A stretch of 64,000 nucleotides of DNA. Origin: Kumtagia sp044326205. Lineage in GTDB: Bacteria; Pseudomonadota; Alphaproteobacteria; Rhizobiales; Rhizobiaceae. The notes beneath the pieces are model-generated. The model saw only the letters and a list, made by a program, of their open reading frames with translations, ran no database searches and had not been told where the DNA came from. Location of the stretch: NCBI RefSeq assembly GCF_044326205.1, contig NZ_JBIRCY010000038.1:1-64000 (forward strand), read 5' to 3'. This document shows positions 42,005-50,003 of the stretch, piece by piece (the stretch's first letter is position 1; each line of letters starts with the position of its first letter). A program made the position numbers and the translations under genes.

Positions 42005-42910
42005 TCAGGCATCGACATGTCGTTCGGTTGTTACATTGACCTGGACTGTCATTCCGAGATCGTCCGAGGCCTTTCCATAATAGCTCCCGGATAGCGGAAC
42101 GGCCTGTCCAGGATCGCGCGCAACCGCCACTCTTATCAAGTCGCGGTTGCCAACGATGCCGTTCGTCGGATCGAACTCGACCCATCCGGCGCCAGGCAGA
42201 TAAACTTGGCACCAGGCGTGGGTCGAGCCCCCACCCAGATTGGGCTTTCCATCGCGGCTTGACACGTAAATGTAACCGGTGACGAAACGGGCGGCGAAGC
42301 CGAGCGCGCGGACACCCTCCATCATCAGCAAGGCAAAATCCCTACACGAGCCATGTCTCGATCGCAGCGTCACGAGCGGTGGTTGCGTGCCGTGTTGGGA
42401 GCGGCGCTGGTAAGTAAAGCCTTCGTGGATCGCGTAGCATAGCGTCATCAGCAGCGCGCCGGTTTCGATGGCATTGCTCCCACTGGTGAATTGGCGGGCC
42501 CACTTATCCACGTCACCGCCATCGTCGTCGAACTGTCGTCGGATCGTGCTTTCCAGGTCCGGCAGTTCGTCTGGGGAATAGCGGAAGGGGTACAGCAATG
42601 CTTTCTCGTCGATGCGAAAATCGGGAACGGCCTGGGGTGTATGATCCAGTCGAATGCTGGTCTCGAAACGTAGCTCCTGCGCCATTTCGGACATGCTTAC
42701 ATGCGCCACGCAGTTGCCGAAGACGTCATGTGTCCAGCGAACGGCCTGCGGCTCAGGATCGACGTTGAGCGACACATCGAGGAGCCGCTGATCGTAACTG
42801 TCGCGCGGCCGGAACATCAGCTGGTGCTCGCCGAAGCGGACCGGTCGTCGGTAGCGATAGACCGTCAAATGGTTCACGGAAAACAACGGCATCGGAACCG
42901 AGGACTCCAC
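42005..42910 (-). CDS. Transglutaminase family protein with bacterial N-terminal domain
   Basis: A 301-residue protein; ATG at 42892 would give 295. Residues 8-100 form the Bact_transglu_N domain (FSVNHLTVYRYRRPVRFGEH, THDVFGNCVAHVSM). The triad is intact: Cys179 in RHGSCRDFALLM, His221 in STHAWCQVYLPG and Asp237 in WVEFDPTNG. It has the same architecture as the divergent gene at 43174-44025. The two may be diverged duplicates. No signal peptide is seen. Substrate unknown. Confidence 0.85.
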   Translation of the reverse strand: MESSVPMPLFSVNHLTVYRYRRPVRFGEHQLMFRPRDSYDQRLLDVSLNVDPEPQAVRWTHDVFGNCVAHVSMSEMAQELRFETSIRLDHTPQAVPDFRIDEKALLYPFRYSPDELPDLESTIRRQFDDDGGDVDKWARQFTSGSNAIETGALLMTLCYAIHEGFTYQRRSQHGTQPPLVTLRSRHGSCRDFALLMMEGVRALGFAARFVTGYIYVSSRDGKPNLGGGSTHAWCQVYLPGAGWVEFDPTNGIVGNRDLIRVAVARDPGQAVPLSGSYYGKASDDLGMTVQVNVTTERHVDA

Positions 42911-43043
42911 AGGTCAGGAATTTCACACGCTTAATTTTAAGTCACAGACGAAGGACGGCGGTCGCTCCGATCGGTCGCATGAATAAGCATCAGTGCCCAA
43001 CCACGTCACACCCTAACTCCTATGCGGGCTCTTGCCGATCTTT

Positions 43044-43081
43044 TTGTGCAGCGCAGCAACAATCTTGTTAGGACTGCGTTG
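43044..43081 (+). promoter_or_regulatory. 38-bp conserved upstream element, copy B
   Basis: This copy also begins TTGTGCAGCGCAGCAAC and matches 32 of 38 positions of the element at 5917-5954. It lies 92 bp upstream of a transglutaminase gene. Its sharing by two unrelated genes points to a common regulator. Confidence 0.5.
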
Positions 43082-43173
43082 TCCCTCGTGTACGCCGTGA
43101 GCAAACCTCGGAGCATTCGCATGAGAGTTCTATCGAGGATGACGGCGCCGCAGAAAGCTTTTCGGCGGGGCGC

Positions 43174-44025
43174 ATGAAGCTGACCATTCGCCACAGGACG
43201 ACCTACCGCTACGCGCGCCCTGTCGTGCTCCAGCCCCATCGCATGATGCTCCGTCCTCGCAGCAGCCATGACGTCGTCGTGCTGGCGAGTTCGCTTGGCT
43301 GCTCTCCTGATGCGCAACTCGACTGGACGCAGGACGTCTTCGGCAATCTGATTGCCACCGGCACGTTCGCGGAGCCGACTTCCGAACTGGTCATCACCAG
43401 CAATCTGACCGTCGAACAATTGGCCGAGGCGTGGCCAGTATTCCGAATCGCGCCCGAGGCGCATTCCTTCCCGTTTCAATATTCCCGCGATGACCTGGCC
43501 GATCTCGGCGCGTTGCACATTCCGGAACATGAAGATTCGACAGGAAGGCTGGGGGCATGGGCACGTGCCTTCGTCAGCGGCGCCTCGACCGACACGCTTT
43601 CGCTGCTGAAGGACCTCAACGCGGGCGTCCTCGGCTCCGTGGCGTATCGCGTCCGCGACGAGGAAGGCACGCAGACGCCGCTGGAAACGCTGGCGCTGGC
43701 GAGCGGCTCCTGCCGCGATATCGCTGCCCTGTTCATCGAGGCGGTACGCCATCTCGGCTTCGGCGCCCGCGCCGTCTCGGGTTATCTGTTCGATGCTGAA
43801 GCCCGCATCGATGATCCCGGTTCGACACATGCCTGGGCGGAGGTCTATCTTCCCGGCGCTGGATGGATTGCCTTCGACCCGACGCATCGCCGGCTAGGTG
43901 GAGCCAGCCTGATCCCGGTCGCGGTCGCCCGCAGCAACCGTCAGATCATGCCGATCGTCGGTGGCTATGTCGGTGCACCAGAGGACTTCGTCGCCATGGA
44001 GGTTGAGGTCAGCGTCACTCCGTAA
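43174..44025 (+). CDS. Transglutaminase family protein with bacterial N-terminal domain
   Basis: A 283-residue protein. The N-terminal domain starts MKLTIRHRTTYRYARPVVLQ and includes WTQDVFGNLIATGTF. The triad is intact: Cys180 in SGSCRDIAALF, His219 in STHAWAEVYLPG and Asp235 in WIAFDPTHR. It is the plus-strand counterpart of 42005-42910 and overlaps the convergent glucoamylase-like gene by 11 bp. Its leader carries copy B of the 38-bp element. Substrate unknown. Confidence 0.85.
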   Translation: MKLTIRHRTTYRYARPVVLQPHRMMLRPRSSHDVVVLASSLGCSPDAQLDWTQDVFGNLIATGTFAEPTSELVITSNLTVEQLAEAWPVFRIAPEAHSFPFQYSRDDLADLGALHIPEHEDSTGRLGAWARAFVSGASTDTLSLLKDLNAGVLGSVAYRVRDEEGTQTPLETLALASGSCRDIAALFIEAVRHLGFGARAVSGYLFDAEARIDDPGSTHAWAEVYLPGAGWIAFDPTHRRLGGASLIPVAVARSNRQIMPIVGGYVGAPEDFVAMEVEVSVTP

Positions 44026-45391
44026 GCATAGCCATTGCGTCTCGGCCTTGCGACAGATGCGGGCTGGTAAAACCCAGCTTGCGCAGACCGACCTGCACTT
44101 CCGGCGCATTCATGAAGAGGTTCCAGAGCAGGCCGGTCCGGAAATTCTCTATCATAATGACGATTGGGCCTTGGTTGATCGCCAGATAGGTCCGCGCGTA
44201 CCAGTCACGACTTTCGCAGAAGGCATCAACGAAACCGAACCGGCCCCAGATGCGATGCTTTGGCTTGGCCAGGAAATACCGCAAGGCGCGCACCGCCTCT
44301 TCGGCTGCATAGGGAAAGCTTGAGAGGGCTGCACTCGGGGTGATCACGCCGATATCCTTACCCGGCGCATGGGCGACATAGCCTTTCGGACCGTGACTGG
44401 ATGTCAGGCCCCAGCAATCCGGCCCGTATCCCGCGTGGCCGTGTGGATTGGCAACGCAATGCTCGTAATTGATGCGGGTGTGGCGAACATTCTGCTCCCA
44501 GTAGTCGGCATGGCGATCCGTCAGCCCGCGCGGGTCGAGGCCGCAGAAGGAATAATGCGCTATGAACAGCGGGCCGCCATGATCCATGCCGAGCGGCAAC
44601 TCGATGCCATGGTAGCTCCGCCCATTGCGGAAACCCGGCCCCGACGCGAACCCCTGGTGATAGACCTCGGGGTCGATCGCATGATCGGGCGCACCGGCGG
44701 CGAGCACGTACGCCAGCAGGCCCTCGTTCCAGCCGGCGACTTTTCGGTTCATCGCCCACCCGTGCCTCGGACTCCAGTGCCAGTAAAGATAGTTGCCGCC
44801 GTCGCGCCTGTACCAGTCCCATTCGGCTTCACGCCAAAGCCGGTCGATACGATGACGGAGATTCCGCTCCTGAGGGGCAGCGCGGTCAAAATACTGACGG
44901 GCGCAGAGAAGCCCTTGGAACAGTAACGCCGTCTCGACCACATCGCCGCCTTCATCCTTGCGGCTGAAGGGAATAGTCTCCGCCGTGCGCCCGTTTATGA
45001 AATGCGGAAACATGCCGTGGTATCGCGGTGTCTGTTCCAGGCACGACAGCATAGTGCCGAGCCGGGCGACCGCCTCGTCGCGCGAGACCCATCCGCGCTC
45101 GACGGCGACCACGATGGCCATGATGCCGAACCCGGAACCACCAATAGCGACGAGATCGTTGTCGGGATCGCCGGTCGTTTTCTGGCGGTCACGTGCAAGG
45201 TGGCTCAGCGGATGCGCGCCCTCCCAGAAGAATCGAAACGTCTGCCTCTGGACCAAGTCGAGCTCGACATCGGCTGAGGAGAAAGACCAGGCAAAGGCAT
45301 TTGTACGCGGATTTCTGGGAGGAGCAGTGAACTCGTCCGAGCGTAGGGCTCGCCACCCAAGGGAAACGTCACGGAAATAGCGATTTTGCAT
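44015..45391 (-). CDS. Glucoamylase-like / GH144-type glycoside hydrolase
   Basis: A 458-residue protein of the Glycoamylase (PF10091) domain family. Landmarks are QRQTFRFFWEGAHPLS, GGSGFGIMAIVVAVERGWVS, the acidic KDEGGDVVETALLFQGLLCA, YLYWHWSPRHGWAMN and WGLTSSHGPKGYVAHAPG. Related enzymes include GH144 endo-beta-1,2-glucanases, and the same domain occurs in cyclic beta-1,2-glucan synthase. A substrate such as cyclic beta-1,2-glucan would suit a rhizobium, but is inference. No clear signal peptide is visible, so it may be cytoplasmic. Confidence 0.82.
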   Translation of the reverse strand: MQNRYFRDVSLGWRALRSDEFTAPPRNPRTNAFAWSFSSADVELDLVQRQTFRFFWEGAHPLSHLARDRQKTTGDPDNDLVAIGGSGFGIMAIVVAVERGWVSRDEAVARLGTMLSCLEQTPRYHGMFPHFINGRTAETIPFSRKDEGGDVVETALLFQGLLCARQYFDRAAPQERNLRHRIDRLWREAEWDWYRRDGGNYLYWHWSPRHGWAMNRKVAGWNEGLLAYVLAAGAPDHAIDPEVYHQGFASGPGFRNGRSYHGIELPLGMDHGGPLFIAHYSFCGLDPRGLTDRHADYWEQNVRHTRINYEHCVANPHGHAGYGPDCWGLTSSHGPKGYVAHAPGKDIGVITPSAALSSFPYAAEEAVRALRYFLAKPKHRIWGRFGFVDAFCESRDWYARTYLAINQGPIVIMIENFRTGLLWNLFMNAPEVQVGLRKLGFTSPHLSQGRDAMAMLTE

Positions 45392-45780
45392 CTAACGTGT
45401 TGCGCCTTGTAAACCGCCGGTAACATCCAGACCGGTCGTTATTGCCTTCTCCTCCATCCCCAAGCGGCGAATCAAGGGGCGGGCGCTCGCAACACCAATC
45501 TAGGCGCTATTTCGTGAACGGAGGTGACCCGGTCCCGGTCCCATACTGCAACCTTATGCGACTAAAAACGCACAAACCGAGAACGACGGATAAAGCGCTA
45601 CTAGCATTTCCGATGGCGCACTTCCAATGCGAAACTTGCAGTGCGATGACAATGGCGATGTCCGACATTCGATCCACTTTGTGCGGCGCTGAGGTAGCTC
45701 GTTCGGCTTCCCTACGGAACGGTAGGCTGCCTTTATCAAATATTGCACAAACATGGCAATTTGTGCCACGGAGCTGACCC
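45392..45780. other. Intergenic stretch at the left edge of a mobile scar
   Basis: No supported gene is seen. Base composition is lower in GC than the flanks and the frames lack ribosome binding sites. It may hold the promoter of the HEPN-like gene. Confidence 0.4.
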
Positions 45781-46356
45781 GTGATTGACTCGAACGATGA
45801 CGTATCCGATCTCTTCTCAGCTGCATCAGATGTTGCACTTCTCCAGCTACTATTGGCGGAGCTGCATGATGATCTACCGGGTCGACTCGCCCGGTATCAC
45901 TACTTGATCGACCACGGGCGCTGCTTGGGGAGCGGCGGAACACTTCTCTTTGGAGGAACCGTAGCTCATACGGCGCTGACTGAAGCTCGGTCCTCATTCG
46001 TTTACGGCAATTTTGCCGCGACCATTTTACTTTGTCAGTCGCTTGCAGAAAACAATCTGGCTGGGCTTCTGCACGTGGCAGGAGAAGACCTTCCCGCGAA
46101 GGTGGGGTTTCATGAGACACTCAGGCGGTGCTTAGCTATGGGTTTTCTCTCATCGGAAGAGGTTGCTGATCTCAAACGACTGGCGGACCTCCGCAACCCT
46201 CTCTCTCACTTCCGGAATGTAAACGACCCCAACAACCTGGTGAGGCGTTCCGTCGGCGAGGGAGGATTTGCCGAAGATGTTCTTGCCCGAGATGCGCATT
46301 TTGCCATTGCAACAGCTAGCCGCCTCATGTCCAAGGCGCCCTTTCGAGTCGGGTAA
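45781..46356 (+). CDS. HEPN-like hypothetical protein
   Basis: A 191-residue protein from GTG 45781. It is all-helical, and LRNPLSHFR at residues 137-145 contains R138-x4-H143, the RX4-6H signature of HEPN domains, many of which are RNases. Preceding helices (NFAATILLCQSLAENNLAGL) suit the four-helix HEPN bundle. It is immediately followed, with no gap, by a second small gene, a layout typical of toxin-antitoxin or defence pairs. Codon and base composition differ from the flanking genes. Family assignment is from the motif only. Confidence 0.6.
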   Translation: MIDSNDDVSDLFSAASDVALLQLLLAELHDDLPGRLARYHYLIDHGRCLGSGGTLLFGGTVAHTALTEARSSFVYGNFAATILLCQSLAENNLAGLLHVAGEDLPAKVGFHETLRRCLAMGFLSSEEVADLKRLADLRNPLSHFRNVNDPNNLVRRSVGEGGFAEDVLARDAHFAIATASRLMSKAPFRVG

Positions 46357-46857
46357 ATGGGCGCTGCGAAACACAAAAAAGCGCGACGCGATAGGGACCA
46401 TCTTCTCAGCAAGCCCGTCTCGCGAAGGCGCTTCGATCTCTATACCCTTGGCACGCGCAGATCCCTAGCGCGCGTTATGGCAGAGGAACTTTCGTGGTGG
46501 GCAGATCTGGACGAGAAGCTTCTTGGCTTTGTCTTTCGCGACACTACGGATGACGACTATGGCTGGCAATTGCTGGCACGTGATCGCGTTGGGCGCTTTC
46601 GCTCGGTCAAACTCAAAGTCAGCCTGCGCAGCGAAGAATACGCAACTATTGGTCTGCGAAACGCCTTCGCACATGCGATACAAAATGAAAACCTTGAAGA
46701 GCTTGGTTCCCAAGGTGACGAACCGAACGAGCCGTTTGATCTTCTCAGGGTCCCAGCGGGCACTACTCCGGCCAAACTCCACCCGTATTTTCGGGAGCTG
46801 CTTGAACGGCCGGGCCGCTTCCCCGCACGGGCCGTTGTCAAGGAGATCGGGCTGTGA
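46357..46857 (+). CDS. Partner protein of the HEPN-like gene, unknown family
   Basis: A 166-residue protein whose ATG directly follows the stop of the HEPN-like gene. The N-terminal 20 residues are very basic (KHKKARRDRDHLL); the body has an acidic helix (MAEELSWWADLDEKLLGFVF) and a strand-rich centre (YGWQLLARDRVGRFRSVKLK). It ends inside a repeat-bounded element. I do not recognise a function. It could be the antitoxin, effector or nucleic-acid-binding half of the pair. Its stop codon lies within the left inverted repeat of the next feature, so insertion may have altered its C terminus. Confidence 0.6.
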   Translation: MGAAKHKKARRDRDHLLSKPVSRRRFDLYTLGTRRSLARVMAEELSWWADLDEKLLGFVFRDTTDDDYGWQLLARDRVGRFRSVKLKVSLRSEEYATIGLRNAFAHAIQNENLEELGSQGDEPNEPFDLLRVPAGTTPAKLHPYFRELLERPGRFPARAVVKEIGL

Positions 46858-47039
46858 ATCAGCACCGAACTTTGACCCCAGTCTGAAAGGCCACAAGTGC
46901 ATGACTTTGCTAATGAATTCGCCCTACCTTTGGGGTCACCATCGGCGCCGATTATGAACCCGACCGTTTTTTTGATTCAGACAGGCAAATCAAAGCTCTA
47001 TGCGGCCTGCATACGGGGGTCAAAGTTCGGCGCCGATTC
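46856..47039. mobile_element. Remnant element bounded by 24-bp inverted repeats (IS21-like ends)
   Basis: The 24 bases at 47016-47039, starting GGGGTCAAAGTTCGG, match the reverse complement of 46856-46879 at 22 positions. A third, weaker direct copy lies at 46932-46953. Repeated terminal motifs of this kind are usual at IS21-family ends. No transposase frame remains in the 184 bp. Confidence 0.55.
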
Positions 47040-47221
47040 CCATACAAGCTGCTCAACCGGGTGTACATCGGCGAGGCCGTGCACAAGGGCAGCAGCTATC
47101 CCGGTGAACATGAGGCAATCATCAGCCGGGCATTGTGGGACAAGGTCCATTCCATCCTGCAGGAGAGCCCGCGCAAGCGCGCCAGCAACACCCGGGCTCA
47201 GACCCCTGCCCTGCTCAAGGG
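47040..47221 (+). pseudogene. Serine recombinase fragment
   Basis: The frame from 47040 encodes YKLLNRVYIGEAVHKGSSYP, GEHEAIISRALWDKVHSILQ and ESPRKRASNTRAQTPALLKG. This is the central recombinase domain of large serine recombinases. Both the catalytic N terminus and the C terminus are missing. The fragment begins right at the inverted repeat and ends where a terminase fragment begins in another frame. Confidence 0.75.
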
Positions 47222-47551
47222 TTTGCCGCGAGCCTGCATCTGCGCGGCATCATCGGAGACAACGATCGCGCGGTTCTTGCGGCCTACTGCCAGGCCTATG
47301 GCCGTTGGGTGGAAGCCGAGCGCAAGCTTGCCGAGACGCCGCTGTTGATCACGCTGCCCTCCGGCTACATCCAGCAGTCGCCTTGGCCGGCGATCGCCAC
47401 CAAGCAACTGGAGATCATGCACAAATATGCAGCCGAACTCGGCCTCTCGCCTGTCTCGCGCAGCCGCGTCACCAAGCTGCGCTCACACGAGCAGAAGCCT
47501 TGGGAGTTCGGGACCCGGCCCGCCGATGCGTATTTGAAGCCGCGGTCTTGA
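47222..47551 (+). pseudogene. Phage terminase small subunit (P27 family) fragment
   Basis: From about 47222 a different frame reads GIIGDNDRAVLAAYCQAYGR, then WVEAERKLAETPLLI, SGYIQQSPWPAIATKQLEIM and HKYAAELGLSPVSRSRV. These are features of P27-type small terminase subunits. The N-terminal DNA-binding part is absent. The junction with the recombinase fragment implies a deletion that fused two prophage genes. Confidence 0.75.
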
Positions 47552-47689
47552 GCGCTGATTGGGCTGGAATGGCTGCGGTACGTCGTTTCGTAGACCTCGG
47601 AGCGCTATCCATCGCTATCCCGGATAAGCTAAGTCTAGGCTCGGCCAAAAACACGTGGCGCCAGGCACCGGGGCTCGAAAGGTGAACGT

Positions 47690-48445
47690 ATGGATGATCC
47701 GGTTGCGGCGTTCGATCTCCCGCGAATGTTGTTTGGAAACGAGCCCCCGCTTTTTCTTGCGGAGATCGCCGTCCGCACGATCATCATCTACGGCTACACG
47801 CTCGTTTTAATCCGTTGGATTGGCAGCAGGTCGATCGCTCAGTTATCGCTCGTCGAATTTCTGCTGGTCATCGCGCTCGGCTCCGCGGTCGGCGACGCCA
47901 TGTTTTATCCAGACGTGCCCCTCGTCCACTGCATGGTGGTGATCACTGTGGTGATACTCCTCGACAAGGCTCTCAGCTACATCCTCGCACGCAATCCCCG
48001 GCTGGAGGACGTGATCGAGGGCAAAAGCATCGAGATCATTCGCGACGGTATCATCAACTGCGAAGCCCTTGAGATCTCAAATTTTGCGCACGACGAGCTG
48101 TTTGAGCAACTGCGTTTGAAAGATGTCGAGCATCTTGGGCAGGTCCGAGCCGCCTATCTGGAAACAAATGGCTCGCTGTCGGCCTTTAAATTCGCGCCAC
48201 ACGAACACCGACCAGGGCTGTCGATCGATCCGCCCTGGGACGTGCGAGAACCACGAAAAGTCAAAGCTGGGACAGTTGCACCAACCGGGGAAATGTTTGC
48301 GTGCGAGCGATGCGCTAACGTGAGCGCGACGGTTCGCGACAACGTCTTACCTGGTTGTCCAGTCTGCGGCGGAACGACCTGGCACTTGGCGCATCCAACG
48401 AACAGTCCGGCTATTGGGGACCGGTCCGATCGAAACGCTTCGTAA
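47690..48445 (+). CDS. DUF421/YetF-type membrane protein with zinc-ribbon tail
   Basis: A 251-residue protein. Three hydrophobic helices span about residues 25-95, followed by the conserved DUF421 cytoplasmic domain (IEGKSIEIIRDGIINCEALE, DELFEQLRLKDVEHLGQVRA). The C-terminal tail carries CERC and CPVCGG, which should form a zinc ribbon not present in the core family. Relatives are linked to stress or spore membrane functions without a defined reaction. Its 3' end overlaps the convergent YihY gene by 35 bp. Confidence 0.8.
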   Translation: MDDPVAAFDLPRMLFGNEPPLFLAEIAVRTIIIYGYTLVLIRWIGSRSIAQLSLVEFLLVIALGSAVGDAMFYPDVPLVHCMVVITVVILLDKALSYILARNPRLEDVIEGKSIEIIRDGIINCEALEISNFAHDELFEQLRLKDVEHLGQVRAAYLETNGSLSAFKFAPHEHRPGLSIDPPWDVREPRKVKAGTVAPTGEMFACERCANVSATVRDNVLPGCPVCGGTTWHLAHPTNSPAIGDRSDRNAS

Positions 48446-49424
48446 TGGCTATTGCCGTCGTCAGCGCCGAGACAAATGCGATCAGCGTAACGGTGAGAAA
48501 GGGGCTACTGTTTGCACTGACCGGCGGCTGGGGAGGAATTGGATCGTCGGCGATCGAAGTCGTGATGTGCTTCAGGTCTGGCCTGGTCCCGAAGCTCGTG
48601 GCGTAGGCGCGAGTGAGTTCTGCGCCGAGAAGAAAAATCGAGGATGAGTAGAACACCCACAAGAGCAAAACAATCAAGCTGCCTGCCGCACCGTAGGACG
48701 AGGCCACTGCGCTCGTTCCGAGATACCATCCGATCAAGGACTTCCCAATGGTGAAGAGAACGGCCGTCGTCACCGCGCCGAAACGGACGTCTCTCCATGC
48801 CAGCGAACGATCAGGCAGAACTTTGTAGATCCCAGCAAAGAGCAATGCCACGAGTGACAGTGACACGATGGTGTTGACGAACGAAAGGATGACTTCGCCG
48901 AACGGCAGGCGCGAATTGATGAAGCCCCCGAGCCCCGAAATTGCAGCGCTCGCAGCGAGCGATACCAGCAGCAGAAATCCCAGCGACGCGACCAGTCCCA
49001 GGCTTGCGGCTCTGGCTCTCACTAGCCCGGACAGGCTTGTGGAAGTGGGCTCGACCTTCCAAATCTGATTAAGCGAAGACTGCATTTCCCCAAATACGCC
49101 AGATGCGCTCGCGATAAGAGTGATAAGCGCAACTGAGGCGGCAATTACTCCGCTGGTGCTGTTGGAAGCCCCCTCGATGATCGACTTGAGCAAGTCGGCA
49201 ACCTGCGGACCCAGGAGACCGGTCAACTGCGCAGTTACCGCTAGTTGGGCAGCATCTCGCCCTACCGCAAGGCCGGCAACGGCAATTACGATGAGCAGAA
49301 TGGGCGCAAGCGATGTGGCTGCATAGAACGCCATGGCCGCAGCATGGGTTAGCGCATTGTCGTTGATGAAGCCAACGACTGCGGTTCTCACGAGAGTCCA
49401 GACGCGACCGAGAACGAGTTTCAT
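48411..49424 (-). CDS. YihY/BrkB-family membrane protein
   Basis: About 337 residues from the ATG at 49424, with six hydrophobic segments. NDNALTHAAAMAFYAATSLA at the N terminus and YGAAGSLIVLLLWVFYSSSI followed by FLLGAELTRAYA near the C terminus are family landmarks. The family was once misnamed as RNase BN; the transport or envelope function is unknown. An upstream extension to 49538 is not family-like. Confidence 0.85.
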   Translation of the reverse strand: MKLVLGRVWTLVRTAVVGFINDNALTHAAAMAFYAATSLAPILLIVIAVAGLAVGRDAAQLAVTAQLTGLLGPQVADLLKSIIEGASNSTSGVIAASVALITLIASASGVFGEMQSSLNQIWKVEPTSTSLSGLVRARAASLGLVASLGFLLLVSLAASAAISGLGGFINSRLPFGEVILSFVNTIVSLSLVALLFAGIYKVLPDRSLAWRDVRFGAVTTAVLFTIGKSLIGWYLGTSAVASSYGAAGSLIVLLLWVFYSSSIFLLGAELTRAYATSFGTRPDLKHITTSIADDPIPPQPPVSANSSPFLTVTLIAFVSALTTAIAITKRFDRTGPQ

Positions 49425-50003
49425 ATGCGGCGCTTCCCTCAACCACGTTCCGGAACCGCAAAATCGCGATCTCCAAGAAAGTTGCCTGGCGGTCAGATTG
49501 TTCCTCGACGTCTTTGGCCCCGAGCACGACCACGGCAAGTAGGTCAGAAGGCGACGGTCCGAGGGGAATGCCGCTGCGCGCGGGGGTCAGAGGGTGGCGC
49601 CCGGCCACTCCAGGCTCTTTCCGTCATACCTGAGCCTCGGCTCATAGCGATCGGAAGGGAAGCACATTTGACTGGCCAGTTGCCGGCGCGGCGATATCTT
49701 GTGTGCGAACTCATCCGGAATAGGATTTTGATGACCGTCTTCTCGGTGCGGCATTCGACGTCCCATTCATCGTGCGGGATTGCCTTTAGCCGAGATATCT
49801 CTCCTTGCCCGCACCAATAACGGTCGTCAGCGGGCCAGGCGCTCGAATGTGGTGACAGACGCTGACGAGGGGTTCGGTGATAATAAGGACACAGCGACTG
49901 GCCCATGTCCTGGTCGCCTCGCCTTTCCAACCCTCCAAAGGTTGCGGCCGCTCTCCCAATGACACACTGCTAACAAACGCCTTTGCAGCGTCCGAGGTAT
50001 CCA
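49425..50003. other. Intergenic stretch without a supported gene
   Basis: Frames on both strands (for example minus 49544-49930) lack a ribosome binding site and any recognisable domain. The composition is irregular around 49560-49640. It may contain decayed sequence and the promoters of both flanking genes. Confidence 0.4.

Noticed and set aside
43006..43887. A 293-codon minus-strand frame
   Set aside because: It is antisense to the transglutaminase gene with an intact Cys-His-Asp triad at 43174-44025.
45554..46120. A 188-codon minus-strand frame opposite the HEPN-like gene
   Set aside because: It has no ribosome binding site and no regular secondary-structure pattern, while the plus strand has the RX4H motif and a coupled partner.
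49544..49930. A 128-codon minus-strand frame between the YihY and MipA genes
   Set aside because: The composition is irregular, with Arg/Pro/Ser-rich ends, and no ribosome binding site or domain is seen.
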